Positions 1 through 8,663 of a stretch of 64,000 nt of DNA are shown in pieces. The stretch comes from Luteolibacter arcticus (lineage in GTDB: Bacteria > Verrucomicrobiota > Verrucomicrobiia > Verrucomicrobiales > Akkermansiaceae). The DNA lies in the NCBI RefSeq assembly GCF_025950235.1, contig NZ_JAPDDT010000023.1:1-64000 (forward strand). Direction: 5' to 3'. Each line of letters opens with the position of its first letter. The stretch's first letter is position 1. The position numbers and the translations under genes were made by a program. Below the pieces are notes generated by a model. That model searched no databases and was not told the origin of the DNA. It saw only the letters and a program-made list of their open reading frames with translations.

Positions 1-150
1 CAGCTCTCGAGTGCAGGGTGTAGAGGGCCTTCCCTGTTGGACTGAACCGGGCTTCCGGGATCGCTGCGACTTTCGCCCAACGAACCGCCGCTGCGTGCAT
101 TCGAAAGCTGCGGATGACCGCAGCAGTCCGAGGGCCTTCGGCTTCCATCG
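1..150. repeat. REP-A hairpin element, left end cut by window edge
   Basis: Right part of a roughly 190-bp interspersed element. Its right arm carries the hairpin CTGCGGATGACCGCAG at 108-123 (6-bp stem, ATGA loop), followed by GCAGTCCGAGGGC and GGCTTC. The interior (about 28-75) is shared with the next copy at 184-375. The start of the left arm lies outside the window. The arm contains an ATG, so it produces spurious peptides beginning MTAAVRGPSAS. Confidence 0.85.
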
Positions 151-183
151 CGCGCGACCACAAGGGTGAGAGCCGCCTACTGA

Positions 184-375
184 CCGCGGCGCAGCCGCCC
201 TCGGACTGCTGCGATTCTTCGCAGCTCTTGAATGCAGTGTGGAGACAGCCTCCCTGTTGGACTGAACCGGGCTTTCAGGATCGCTGCGACCTTCGCCATT
301 GTACCGCCGCTGCGTGCATTCGAAAGCTGCGGATGACCGCAGCGGTCCGAGGGCCTTCGGCTTCCATCGCGCGCG
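184..375. repeat. REP-A hairpin element, complete copy
   Basis: Left arm hairpin at 209-224 is CTGCGATTCTTCGCAG and right arm hairpin at 327-342 is CTGCGGATGACCGCAG. The arms are in inverted orientation and separated by about 100 bp of semi-conserved interior. The G-C closing pair of the usual stem is replaced by A-T in the left arm, so pairing is kept. The element lies just downstream of the VWA gene and may also act as a transcription end or mRNA-stability element (inference). Confidence 0.85.
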
Positions 376-407
376 GCCACAATGGAGGAAGCCGCTGCAC
401 CACCCTG

Positions 408-1361
408 TTAGATCTTCTTCCTCACCACCTGCCCACCCGAGCGTTCGGCGAGGGTGCTGAGCAGGGTCGGGACTTTCTTGTCCAGGGTGTGGGCGTAGAG
501 TTTGGTCTTTTGGGCGAGCACTTTCTTGCCGAACTCGACGATGACTTCCTCGCGATCGGGGTCATCGAAGTCGCAGAACCAGTAGATGGCGTCGGTCTTC
601 ATCAGGTCCACCATGCAATTCAGCGCGGCAGGAGCATCGCGGGTCCAGCGGATGAAGGTGGCGTGAGGGAGGTCCTCCACGGTCGGCACCTGCGGGATGT
701 GGCGGTCCGGCGTGAAGGGATTCACGCCTTGCACCGGGGCGGCATAGAACCACGGGCAGGCAGCAGGACGGGAGAGCTGGCAGCCATTGACCTCGACGAA
801 ATAGGCATTGGCGAAATCGCGGGTGATCTCCTTTCGCAAGGGCTCGAGATAGGGCGTCATGCTGCGGCTGGAATCGAGCACCACGGTCAGCCGGGCGGCG
901 GAGATGGTGGAGTCATAGATGCGGCCCTCCGTGAGAGCGCCCACCGCTTCCCCGCCCTTCCATGCGGCGGAGGCGATCGCCTCGGCGGCGACCAGCGACT
1001 TGCGGATACGCTCGAATTCGGTGAGGCAGGTCTTGATGTGCTCCTCGGTCGCCTTCCCTGCCAAGCGACCCTCGGCGAAGCGCTCGAAGACGCGCTGCCG
1101 CTTCTTATCATCCGAGGGAGCGAGGTAGTCGTACTCCAGCTTGAACGCGGTGCCGCCGACGTTGCCCAAGGTGTCCGCGCGCTTTTCGAAATTCGCCTTC
1201 AGCCAGTCGAAGAGCCGCTGGGTGTAGTCGGCAATGCTCTTCTCGTCCCACTTGCCCGTGGCCTCCTCCGCACCGGCGGGGCCGGTCAGCAGCGTGGCCA
1301 GTGAGCCCGCCCCCAGGATGCGGAGAGCGTCGCGGCGATCGATGCGGGGAGGAAGCTTCAT
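408..1361 (-). CDS. exported von Willebrand factor A-like protein
   Basis: A 317-residue protein. It begins with a twin-arginine-like signal (RRDALRILGAG around residues 9-19) followed by a hydrophobic stretch, so export by Tat is likely. Residues 158-167 read LTVVLDSSRS: a beta strand followed by a DxSxS metal-ion-dependent adhesion site, typical of VWA folds. The C-terminal part looks like a folded domain with no enzyme motif. It was annotated as a VWA-like protein because of the MIDAS motif. Its partner and role are unknown. It is a single gene between repeats and a divergent PAC2 gene. The stop codon TAA lies inside a copy of the TGTTAGA heptamer (406-412). Confidence 0.7.
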   Translation of the reverse strand: MKLPPRIDRRDALRILGAGSLATLLTGPAGAEEATGKWDEKSIADYTQRLFDWLKANFEKRADTLGNVGGTAFKLEYDYLAPSDDKKRQRVFERFAEGRLAGKATEEHIKTCLTEFERIRKSLVAAEAIASAAWKGGEAVGALTEGRIYDSTISAARLTVVLDSSRSMTPYLEPLRKEITRDFANAYFVEVNGCQLSRPAACPWFYAAPVQGVNPFTPDRHIPQVPTVEDLPHATFIRWTRDAPAALNCMVDLMKTDAIYWFCDFDDPDREEVIVEFGKKVLAQKTKLYAHTLDKKVPTLLSTLAERSGGQVVRKKI

Positions 1362-1491
1362 GGGGCGACGATAGGAGAAAGCCCTCGCGGTGCTGTCAAG
1401 GCCTGCTAGGGAAAGCCCTCATTCCAAAGCCGGCGGATCCGCGGAATCGAGCGCCGTTTGACGGTGTGCCCTCCACAGGCGATGCTGGCCC

Positions 1492-2421
1492 ATGGCAGAA
1501 CTGCACGACCCGTGGCTGGTCGCCGTGTGGCCCGGCATGGGCACCGTGGCGATGGGGGCCGGATACTATCTGATGGCGAAACTCGGCATGCACCTCTGGG
1601 AAGAGCTGCCAGCCCGCGATCTCTTTGAGTCCGACCACGTGGACGTGAAGGACGGGCTGATCCAAATCGCGCCGTTGCCGCGCAGCCGGCTCTTCGTGTG
1701 GAAGGACCCGCGCGGGCAGCACGACCTGATCGTCTTCATCGGCGAGGCGCAGCCGACGATGAAGTCGGCGATGATCTGCCACCAACTCATCGACCGGGTG
1801 AAGCCACTCGGCGTGCGGCACGTGTTCACCTTCGCGGCGATGGCGACCGGGATGCGGCCGGGCGAGGAAGGCCGCGTCTTCGGCGCGGCGACCGACCATG
1901 CGACGCTGAAGCGCTTCCGCGATCTGGATGCGACGGTCCTGGAAAGCGGGCAGATCAATGGGCTGAATGGCGTGCTGCTGGGCGTGGCCGCGGAGAGCGG
2001 CTTGCAGGGCGGTTGCCTGCTCGGGGAGATGCCGCAGCTTTTCTCACAGCTCCCCTACCCGAAGGCCTCGCTGGCGGTGCTGGAGTTTTTCGCCAAGGTC
2101 GCCGGCATCCGGATCGACCTCACCGAACTCGAGGCGCACGCGCAGGAGGTGGAGAACAAGCTGGAGACCTTCCTGAGCCGGATCGAGCAAGCGATCCATC
2201 AGGTGGAAGGCGGCGAGGCACCCGCTGTGCCGGATGAAGAGGAAGAGAAGGAGAAGAAGCCGAAGCTGAACGCGGAGGATCGCCAGCATCTGGACAAGCT
2301 CTTCGGCGAGGCGAAGGCGGATCGTTCACGGGCTTACTTCCTGAAGCAGGAACTCGACCGGCTGCATGTCTTCCGGGAGTACGAGGACCGGTTTCTGGAT
2401 CTGTTCAAGAATGGCGGGTGA
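1492..2421 (+). CDS. PAC2 family protein (proteasome-assembly-chaperone-like fold)
   Basis: A 309-residue cytoplasmic protein. The N-terminal 200 residues match the PAC2/DUF75 pattern: a conserved DLIVFIGEAQPT segment near residue 80, then VFTFAAMATG and LNGVLLGVAAESG, ending in LPYPKASLAVLEFFAKVAGI. In bacteria and archaea this family is of uncertain function; the eukaryotic relatives are chaperones of proteasome assembly. The last third is charged and helical (EEEEKEKKPKL near residues 247-257), consistent with a coiled tail. The gene stands alone and is divergent from the VWA gene. Confidence 0.75.
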   Translation: MAELHDPWLVAVWPGMGTVAMGAGYYLMAKLGMHLWEELPARDLFESDHVDVKDGLIQIAPLPRSRLFVWKDPRGQHDLIVFIGEAQPTMKSAMICHQLIDRVKPLGVRHVFTFAAMATGMRPGEEGRVFGAATDHATLKRFRDLDATVLESGQINGLNGVLLGVAAESGLQGGCLLGEMPQLFSQLPYPKASLAVLEFFAKVAGIRIDLTELEAHAQEVENKLETFLSRIEQAIHQVEGGEAPAVPDEEEEKEKKPKLNAEDRQHLDKLFGEAKADRSRAYFLKQELDRLHVFREYEDRFLDLFKNGG

Positions 2422-2541
2422 TCGGGGGCGGGCGGACGTGAATGTTTTGGGACTGGGATGGATAGGATGGATGGGATGAAGAGTCTTTCTCATCCCGGCG
2501 CTTGGTTCGCCCTTTTTGGCGGGCTATTGAACACAAGCCCC

Positions 2542-2916
2542 TCATACCGCCGCCGATGCTTCCGCCGCGATGAGGAGGACGCCGTAAGCAACGCCGAGGA
2601 TTCCCGCGAAGACCAAAGCGAACGCAAGCGGTGATGGCCGGGGACGAGCGGACACTTGGAAGACAATCAGGGCAATCAGCGCGAGGAGCGGGACCACGAT
2701 GGCGGTGAAGAGATAGCTGGAAACCGAGCCGTAGGAGAGCTTCACGAGGAGGAAGCTGACGAGGCAGTAGCCCATGAGGGCGACGTAGAGCCGTTCATCC
2801 CGATCACGATAGCGCCAAGTCGGCGGTCGCTTCTGACGGGTGTCGGGCTTGTCATCCACTGGCCCGAGAATAAAGGGATTTGACGGGCGGGGCAATATGT
2901 GTTCACTTGAACGCAT
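2542..2916 (-). CDS. small membrane protein of unknown function
   Basis: About 124 residues. A polar N-terminus is followed by three hydrophobic segments (MGYCLVSFLLVKLSYG, LFTAIVVPLLALIALIVF, LAFALVFAGILGVAYGVLLI), so it is an inner-membrane protein. The ORF is open much further upstream, into REP-A DNA, but that extension is repeat-derived. The start at 2916 is preferred because AAGGA lies 8 bases upstream of it. No family is recognised. Confidence 0.55.
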   Translation of the reverse strand: MRSSEHILPRPSNPFILGPVDDKPDTRQKRPPTWRYRDRDERLYVALMGYCLVSFLLVKLSYGSVSSYLFTAIVVPLLALIALIVFQVSARPRPSPLAFALVFAGILGVAYGVLLIAAEASAAV

Positions 2917-3190
2917 GCCGGCCATCCTTTCTTTACCGCAGGCTGTGGAATCAGGTGATCCGCCGAGGTTCGTTTCGTCTTCGCTGGCGGATTGCCGCAT
3001 CGGCGACTGGCACCGGCCGGAGCAGGTCGTGGAGTGGTGGGGGCTGAAGGGCGTGCAGAGGTTCCAGCCGCCCGGCCGGTTCGAGGACTTCGATTGGGAC
3101 GAACCGGTGTGGTCGTTCAAGCGCGAGCCGGATCCGACGGGCCGGAAGGTCATGGGGGTGGCTTGTGCGGTCTGGCGGAGGATTGGGTGA
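2915..3190 (+). CDS. small hypothetical protein
   Basis: About 91 residues beginning MPAILSLPQAVES, rich in Trp and Pro (WHRPEQVVEWWGLKGVQRF). The composition looks like a real protein. There is no clear ribosome-binding site, and the start overlaps the divergent gene on the other strand. No domain is recognised. It could be a chance ORF opposite the N-terminus of the minus-strand gene. Confidence 0.3.
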   Translation: MPAILSLPQAVESGDPPRFVSSSLADCRIGDWHRPEQVVEWWGLKGVQRFQPPGRFEDFDWDEPVWSFKREPDPTGRKVMGVACAVWRRIG

Positions 3191-3237
3191 GCTGGGCTGT
3201 TTTTCGCGCGGATCTCTTCCTGTGATCGCGCCCGACG

Positions 3238-3541
3238 ATCGCGGCGCAGCCGCCCTTGGACTGCTGCGGTCATCCGCAGCTCTTGAGTGATAGGTGAGGA
3301 TCGCCGTTCACCGGGATCGAAGCGATCGAAGAGGATCGCCTCACTCCACCGGGGCAGCACGCCGCACCCTGCATTCAAGAGCCGCGGTCATCCGCAGCTT
3401 TTGAATGAAAGGTGAGGACCGCCGTTCACCGGCATCGAAGCGAACGCGGAGGATCGCTTCACTCCACCGGAGCAAGACTGCCGCGCCATGCACTCAAAAG
3501 CTGCGGATGACCGCAGCAGTCCGAGGGCCTTCGGCTTCATG
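3238..3541. repeat. REP-A element, tandem double copy
   Basis: A left arm (about 3241-3290), an interior, a second left-type arm (about 3370-3410), a second interior of related sequence and a right arm ending near 3541. All arms carry the CTGCGG...CCGCAG hairpin or a close variant (one arm reads CCGCGGTCATCCGCAG). This looks like one element inserted next to, or duplicated with, another. Confidence 0.8.
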
Positions 3542-3770
3542 GGGCGTGGCCCTTTGGCGGCACCATCCCTCTTATCCGCGTCAATCTGTGTAATCTGCGG
3601 TCAATTTCTTCCGCCAACCCGACGTGGCACCCAAGAGGTAAGAACATCAACCGCAGATTGCGCAGATGAACGCAGATTGAAGAAGATCGACTGGCGGCGG
3701 TGAAGGCCATGACGAATGAGGCGGGATGAACTTTCCTGCGAGTGGATGAATTTGAGAGAGCGATGGAGCC

Positions 3771-3900
3771 GGGAGCGCCGGTCTTCAGACCGGTATGAAT
3801 GGTCCATCGAAGCCGACGGGACGGGGATGGAGAAGAGGTGCTGTAGATGAGGCGGACAGTCAGGGACCACTCGGGCCGGTCTGAAGACCGGCGCTCCCGG
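3771..3900. repeat. family B hairpin pair (GCCGGTCTTCAGACCGGC)
   Basis: Two inverted arms about 35 bases long enclose about 60 bases. Each arm contains a near-perfect palindrome reading GCCGGTCTTCAGACCGG, flanked outside by GGGAGC and inside by GAATGGTCC. A second element of the same design lies at 5510-5637. Confidence 0.8.
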
Positions 3901-3945
3901 GCGGGGATCGTGTCTACTAGGAATGCCGTAAGATCCCGGGGCATA

Positions 3946-4070
3946 CTGGGAGCGCGGAAGTGGAGCGAAGCGGAAGTGGTCCGGGCCATTTCTATTCTTC
4001 CGGACAATCTATTCCGCCTGGATGGTAGGTTCGCCGGTTTTGCCTGGCGGAATGAATTCCGCGCTCCCAG
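3946..4070. repeat. family C repeat pair (CTGGGAGCGCGGAA...)
   Basis: The left arm CTGGGAGCGCGGAA at 3946 is inverted at the right arm ending 4070 (AATTCCGCGCTCCCAG). The element ends 6 bases from the stop codon of the sulfatase gene on the minus strand. Related copies lie at 29583, 35359 and 44308. Confidence 0.75.
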
Positions 4071-4076
4071 TGATGA

Positions 4077-5480
4077 TCATGGCTTGCCGGGGAATGGCGG
4101 CTTGAGGTCTTGGGCTGATTGGAAGGCCTCGGGGGTGTCGAGCTTGGCACCGGGGTCGAGCTGGTCGGCGAGGTAGCGGTCGAGCGCGGCGGAGAGGCGG
4201 GCCTTGTTCGCGGTCTGGGCAGGGTCGGCGGCGAGATTCTTCAGCTCGAACCGGTCCTGCGAGGTGTGATAGAGCTCCTCCGCGGGGCGATGAATGAAGC
4301 GTTCGACGAGCATCAGGTGCCGCGGATTCTCCGTGGCACTGAAGACCCACGAGCCCCAGTAGGGATTGTGCTCGGTGCGACCCATGAGGTGCTTCTCGAT
4401 GTAGATGCGCTCGGGTGTTAGATTGCGGATGTAGCGCCATTCGCCATCGCTGATCGAGCGGATGGGATACGGCGGGCCTTCCGGGTAGTTGTTGTGCATG
4501 CCCTCCACGAATTCGCGGTGCGTGTCCTTCTCGCCACGCAGCACGGCGGCGAAGCTGGTGCCGTCGAAGGACTTCGGATCAGGCTTGCCCCCGGCGAGCT
4601 CGATGAAGGTCGGCAGCAGGTCCGCATACTGGACGAGTGCCGGCGTGCGGCGGCCAGCGGGGACGACGCCGGGCATGCGGGCGACGATCGACGTGTGCAG
4701 GCCGCAGTCGTAATTCGTCCACTTGCAGCCGGGGAATTGCGCGCCCTGCTCGCTGGTGAAGACGACCAGCGTGTCCTTCGCGCGGCCGGTCTTGTCTAAC
4801 ATCTCGAGCAACTCGCCGACCTGGCCATCCATATAGGTAATCTCGGCGAGGTAGCGGGAGAAGCTCTGGCGGGTGAGCGGCGTGTCCGCGAGGTAGGCTG
4901 GCAGCTTGAGCGACTTCGGCGGGTAGGCCGAGGCATCGCCCATCACCCACGGGGCGTGCGGTTCTGTGAGAGCGACCACCAGGCAGAAGGGCTGCTTCTC
5001 ATCGCGGGTGATGAACTTGCGCGCGCCCTCGACATGGTGTGGGAGCGTGGGGTCGCGGACGCAGTTTTCATCGAAGCCGGCAATCTCCTCGAAAGGATAA
5101 ACCCCGCGCGGCTTGATGTGGGTCTTCCCCGCGAGGCCGACGCGATAGCCGAGATCGCCGAGGTAGTGCGTGATGCTCTTCGTGCCGGGGCGGCTGGCAG
5201 CTTGGTTCCACGCGCAGCCATTCCGCAACGGCAGCCGGCCGGTGTAGAATTCGGAGCGGCACGGCGCGCACATCGCCATGCCGAGGTAGGCGCGCTCGAA
5301 GACGGTGCCCGACTTCGCGAAGGCATCCAGGTGCGGCGTCTTTGCATTTTCCCCGCCGTGGAAGGACAGGTCGCTGTAAGTGCAATCGTCGGCGATGATG
5401 ACGAGGATGTTCGGCTTCTCCGCGGCACTCAGCAGTGGAGAAAGCAACACGGCGGCTAACAGGGTGATCCAGGGTTTCAT
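4077..5480 (-). CDS. exported sulfatase (N-sulfoglucosamine sulfohydrolase-like)
   Basis: A 467-residue protein starting MKPWITLLAAVLLSPLLSAAE, a clear signal peptide. The mature protein has the S1 sulfatase layout: EKPNILVIIADD with metal ligands D31 and D32, and the formylglycine signature C71-A-P-C-R at residues 71-75, followed by TGRLP. The fourth signature position is Cys rather than Ser, which S1 sulfatases tolerate. Later segments (NNYPEGPPYPIRSISDGEWRY, split here) fit heparan N-sulfatase-like enzymes. It would remove sulfate esters or N-sulfate from polysaccharide outside the cytoplasm after Cys71 maturation by a formylglycine-generating enzyme, none of which is in the window. It lies downstream of a second sulfatase on the same strand, with a family B hairpin element between them. 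The ORF is open far upstream but the signal peptide fixes this start. Confidence 0.88.
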   Translation of the reverse strand: MKPWITLLAAVLLSPLLSAAEKPNILVIIADDCTYSDLSFHGGENAKTPHLDAFAKSGTVFERAYLGMAMCAPCRSEFYTGRLPLRNGCAWNQAASRPGTKSITHYLGDLGYRVGLAGKTHIKPRGVYPFEEIAGFDENCVRDPTLPHHVEGARKFITRDEKQPFCLVVALTEPHAPWVMGDASAYPPKSLKLPAYLADTPLTRQSFSRYLAEITYMDGQVGELLEMLDKTGRAKDTLVVFTSEQGAQFPGCKWTNYDCGLHTSIVARMPGVVPAGRRTPALVQYADLLPTFIELAGGKPDPKSFDGTSFAAVLRGEKDTHREFVEGMHNNYPEGPPYPIRSISDGEWRYIRNLTPERIYIEKHLMGRTEHNPYWGSWVFSATENPRHLMLVERFIHRPAEELYHTSQDRFELKNLAADPAQTANKARLSAALDRYLADQLDPGAKLDTPEAFQSAQDLKPPFPGKP

Positions 5481-5509
5481 GGCGATTGCTGCTTGTACGG
5501 GTCTTTTCT

Positions 5510-5637
5510 GGGAGCGCCGGTCTTCAGACCGGCACGAATGGTCCTTCAAAGCGGGTCGGACGTGGGTGGCGGGTGGCGCGGGGGATTGGGCAAGCTGCCA
5601 GGGACCATTCGGCCGGTCTGAAGACCGGCGCTCCCGG
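5510..5637. repeat. family B hairpin pair between two sulfatase genes
   Basis: Same design as 3771-3900: GCCGGTCTTCAGACCGGC at the left arm, GCCGGTCTGAAGACCGGC at the right, with GGGAGC outside and GAATGGTCC inside. It fills most of the 176-base gap between the two sulfatases and could affect readthrough from the upstream gene. Confidence 0.8.
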
Positions 5638-5656
5638 GATCTTCGCTCCCGGGATT

Positions 5657-7300
5657 TTACTGCTTTTGTTGCTTCTTCTTCTTCGCGGCTCCGGGCTTCT
5701 GCTTGGGATAGACGCGGGCGCGTGCGGCCCAAGCTTCCCACTGCGCGGACATGGCTGCAACCTTGTCGGGCTGCTCCTTCGCGAGGTCCTTCAGCTCGGT
5801 GCCATCCTCGCTGAGGCGGTAGAGCTCCCACTTGTCCTTCTGGAGACCGCGCGGCAGGGAGACGCCCTTGCCGACGAGCTTCCACTCGCCATCCCGCACG
5901 AAGGCGTTGTTCTCATGCTCGATGAAGATCGGCGACTTGCGGCCGAGCGGCTTGCCCTCGAAGGCGGGTGTTAGAGGAACGCCATCCGCGGACAAGATCA
6001 CGTGCCCATTGGACTGCTTCGGATACGTCGCGCCCGTGACCTCCACCACCGTGGCCATCACATCGATCAACTGCGCGGGCTCGCGATACCAATCCCGCCC
6101 GCCCTTGATACGCGCCGGCCAATGCGCGATGAAGGGCGTATTCGCGCCGCCTTCATGGGCGAAGTGCTTGTAGAGACGATACGGCGTGGCGGAGGCATTC
6201 GCCCAGGCCTTGCCATAGCTCGGCAGGGTCAGCTCGGTCTCTGGCGCGCGGTCCTTCACAGGATCGCCCTTGCCGATGAGCGAGGCTTCCGCGCAGGCGC
6301 CATTGTCGGAGAGGAACAGGATCAGCGTGTTGTCAAAGGCATCGTTCTCCTTCAAGGTGTCTAACAGGTCGCCGATCTTTTGGTCCACGCGATCGATCAT
6401 GCCCGCGTAGGCGGCCATGCGGTCGGCGCATTCCTTCTGCTTCGCTTCATCGAGCGAGTCCCATGCGGGCACCTCGGGATCGCGCGGGGACATCTTCCAC
6501 GAAGCGGGCAGCAGGCCGGACTCCTTTTGCCGGGCGAAGCGTTGGTCGCGCAGCTTGTCCCAGCCCATGGCATACTTGCCGCGATATTTCTCCAGCTCCT
6601 GATCGTGCGCGTGGTGCGGCCAATGCGGCGCAGTGAAGGCCAGATAGAGAAAGAATGGCTTGTCGTGCTTCCTCCCCGCCTTGTGCGCGTCGATGAATTG
6701 CCGCGCATGATCCGCGAAGGCATCCGTCGTGTAAAACGGGCGGTCGGTGGTGCTCTTCGGATTCCGGTCCGGCGTATTCCCGTCATACATGATGCGCGGG
6801 CCGAAGGGCTGGAAGTGGTGCGTGGCGCCCGCGAGGCAGCCGTAGTAGCGATCGAAGCCACGCTGCAGCGGCCAATCGCCCTGGTCCTTGCCGGAGATGT
6901 GCCACTTGCCGGTCATGAAGGTGGCGTAGCCCGCACTCTTCGCGACCTGCGCGAGGGTCACGCAGGAGTCATTGATGTTTCCCGCATAAGCGGGCGGCAC
7001 CTGCTTGTCGTCGCCCTTCTCCTCACCGGTCATGTGCCCGATGCCCACCTGGTGCGGATGCAGGCCGGTCATCAGCGTCGCCCGGGTCGGGCAGCAGCGT
7101 GCGGAATTGTAGAACTGGGTGAAGCGCACGCCGTTCTTCGCGAGCGCGTCGAGATTCGGCGTGTCGATCTCACCACCCCACGGGCGGATGTCGGAGTAGC
7201 CCATGTCATCCACCATGATGAGGATGACGTTCGGCTTGTCCGCCGCGCTTGTTAGAAGCGGCGTGGCGAGGAGGAATGGGAGCAAGAACGCGGATTTCAT
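5657..7300 (-). CDS. exported arylsulfatase
   Basis: A 547-residue protein with signal peptide MKSAFLLPFLLATPLLTSAA. S1 sulfatase features: KPNVILIMVDDMGYSD with D31/D32, and formylglycine site C69-C-P-T-R (residues 69-73) followed by ATLMTGLHPHQ. Further motifs are TGKWHIS, FTAPHWPHH and LFLSDNGACAE (metal-binding D-N). It belongs to the arylsulfatase-A-like S1 group acting on sulfated glycans or aryl sulfates; the exact substrate cannot be read from sequence. The C-terminus is lysine-rich (GAAKKKKQQKQ), which is unusual. It probably forms a catabolic pair with the sulfatase downstream. Confidence 0.9.
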   Translation of the reverse strand: MKSAFLLPFLLATPLLTSAADKPNVILIMVDDMGYSDIRPWGGEIDTPNLDALAKNGVRFTQFYNSARCCPTRATLMTGLHPHQVGIGHMTGEEKGDDKQVPPAYAGNINDSCVTLAQVAKSAGYATFMTGKWHISGKDQGDWPLQRGFDRYYGCLAGATHHFQPFGPRIMYDGNTPDRNPKSTTDRPFYTTDAFADHARQFIDAHKAGRKHDKPFFLYLAFTAPHWPHHAHDQELEKYRGKYAMGWDKLRDQRFARQKESGLLPASWKMSPRDPEVPAWDSLDEAKQKECADRMAAYAGMIDRVDQKIGDLLDTLKENDAFDNTLILFLSDNGACAEASLIGKGDPVKDRAPETELTLPSYGKAWANASATPYRLYKHFAHEGGANTPFIAHWPARIKGGRDWYREPAQLIDVMATVVEVTGATYPKQSNGHVILSADGVPLTPAFEGKPLGRKSPIFIEHENNAFVRDGEWKLVGKGVSLPRGLQKDKWELYRLSEDGTELKDLAKEQPDKVAAMSAQWEAWAARARVYPKQKPGAAKKKKQQKQ

Positions 7301-7870
7301 GGAAAGAAGGTGGGTGCTATTTCTTATTTACCCTGGTGGGTTGCGGAACAGCGAATCAACCGCAGATGAACGGGATGGGCGCAGATGAATGCGATCAAAG
7401 AAGAAGATCGGGACTAGGATGGATAGGATGAATGGGATAAGAGTGGATGCTGGAAAGTGCGAGTTCCATGCGGAGCGAATTTGAAGATCGGAGCGTCTCG
7501 GTGCTTGGGCGAGCCAGCAGCCCGCGGTCGCAGGGACCTGAAATCCGGCTTTTATCTGCGTCCATCCCGTTTATCTGCGGTTGAGCTTCTCCAGCAAATC
7601 TACGGAGCGCCGAACTTCTGGGGTTCGTCGGGGCCGGGAATGGCGTAGGCGGGATCATGACCGGGAATTTCGCCAAACCGGGAAGTGTGGCTTGGAAATC
7701 ATGACATTTCTCCCGCAACTGGCAAACGGGAGTCGGGTTTCGTCTGGGGAGCCCGGATTCGGGATTACAGATCCCGGGGCAAGGATTTCAAACTCCGCTC
7801 CGGGTTCCCGGAACACACCGCCGATTCACGAAATCGAATCTGGAACGCCCCTTATTTCCGAGCCGAACCC
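7301..7870. other. gene-free spacer with degenerate repeats
   Basis: About 570 bases. It contains CGCAGATGAACGGGATGGGC-like text near 7370, a GGATGGATAGGATG-type repeat at about 7418, a matching text at about 7556, and no ORF with coding character. A promoter for the EF-hand gene at 7871 presumably lies at the right end but no box is convincing. Confidence 0.6.
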
Positions 7871-8194
7871 ATGAAAGCCATCCCCATCGTCCTCATCATC
7901 GCGTCCCTGGTCGTGTCCGTGGATGCCAAGCCCAACCGGGCGGCCCAGCGCAAGCGCGACAAGGCCGAGGAAAAGCGCGAGGCCCAGGAAAGGAAAGCCC
8001 GCGAAGTGAAGCGCGACGCGATCCAAGGATACCTCGACAAGAAGGACAAGAACCACGACGGCTCGCTCAGCCGCGACGAATTCCTCACGGGCGAAGCGGA
8101 CCAGAAGGCCGCCGGCAAGAAATTCGACACCTACAACAAGAACGGCGATCGCGCGCTCTCGAAGTCCGAGATCGAGACCCTGCTCGGCTTGTAA
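7871..8194 (+). CDS. exported EF-hand calcium-binding protein 1
   Basis: A 107-residue protein with an N-terminal hydrophobic signal (MKAIPIVLIIASLVVSVDA). A very charged helical stretch follows (RKRDKAEEKREAQERKAREV), then two EF-hand loops: DKNHDGSLSRDEF near residues 58-70 and YNKNGDRALSKSE near residues 90-102. The second loop starts with Tyr instead of Asp, so it may bind calcium poorly. Likely periplasmic calcium sensor or buffer. The next gene is a paralogue. Confidence 0.8.
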   Translation: MKAIPIVLIIASLVVSVDAKPNRAAQRKRDKAEEKREAQERKAREVKRDAIQGYLDKKDKNHDGSLSRDEFLTGEADQKAAGKKFDTYNKNGDRALSKSEIETLLGL

Positions 8195-8270
8195 GGAACA
8201 CCCGCCACGCCCCGCTGAAGTTGTTAGAAGACCGCCCCTTTCAATCCCATTGATTCCATCCATCAACACC

Positions 8271-8612
8271 ATGAAGACCTCACTCACCGTGATCGCCCTG
8301 ACCCTCGCCCTGTTCATTGACATCGCACCTGCCGCTCCCGGCGGTGGTGGTGGCGGCGCCGCGAAGAAAAAAGCGAACCCGCAAAAGGTCTTCAAGAAGA
8401 AGGACAACGATCACGACGGCGCGCTCTCGAAGAACGAATTCGTCCACGGCGCGAAAGACACCGCGAAGAGAAACAAGGCCTTCGGCCGGAAAGACAAGAA
8501 CGGCGACGGCAAGCTGAGCCTGGATGAGTTCAAGGCGGCGGGGAAGAAGAAGGCAAGAGACCGAGTGAACGGCGGGCGACGGTGGAGAGAGAGTTTACCG
8601 CAGAGGCGCTAG
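8271..8612 (+). CDS. exported EF-hand calcium-binding protein 2
   Basis: A 113-residue paralogue of the gene 76 bases upstream. Signal peptide MKTSLTVIALTLALFIDIAPA, then a Gly run, a lysine-rich linker and two canonical EF-hand loops, DNDHDGALSKNEF and DKNGDGKLSLDEF. Both loops keep the D-x-D/N-x-D/N-G pattern, so both should bind calcium. The tandem arrangement suggests duplication. A TGTTAGA heptamer lies between the two genes at 8222. The start at 8271 is chosen because the signal peptide begins there. Confidence 0.8.
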   Translation: MKTSLTVIALTLALFIDIAPAAPGGGGGGAAKKKANPQKVFKKKDNDHDGALSKNEFVHGAKDTAKRNKAFGRKDKNGDGKLSLDEFKAAGKKKARDRVNGGRRWRESLPQRR

Positions 8613-8663
8613 TTGGTGGGATCGCCGGCTAACGCGAATACAACAGGGCGTGGAGAAGACGGC

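Larger units (their letters stand above)
3191..4076. other. gene-free repeat cluster
   Basis: About 890 bases without a convincing gene. The block contains a double REP-A element (3238-3541), degenerate text of the type found throughout the window (ATCTGCGTTCATCTGCG-like, 3570-3690), one GCCGGTC hairpin pair (3771-3900) and one GCGGAATTC-type pair (3946-4070). ORFs here translate the repeats. Confidence 0.75.

Noticed and set aside
114-1304. A 396-residue ORF on the plus strand opposite the VWA gene.
   Set aside because: It is a shadow of the minus-strand gene, starts inside a REP-A element, and the minus-strand product has a signal and MIDAS motif.
3537-4007. Minus-strand ORF of 156 residues.
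   Set aside because: It translates family B and C repeats; no domain and no ribosome-binding site.
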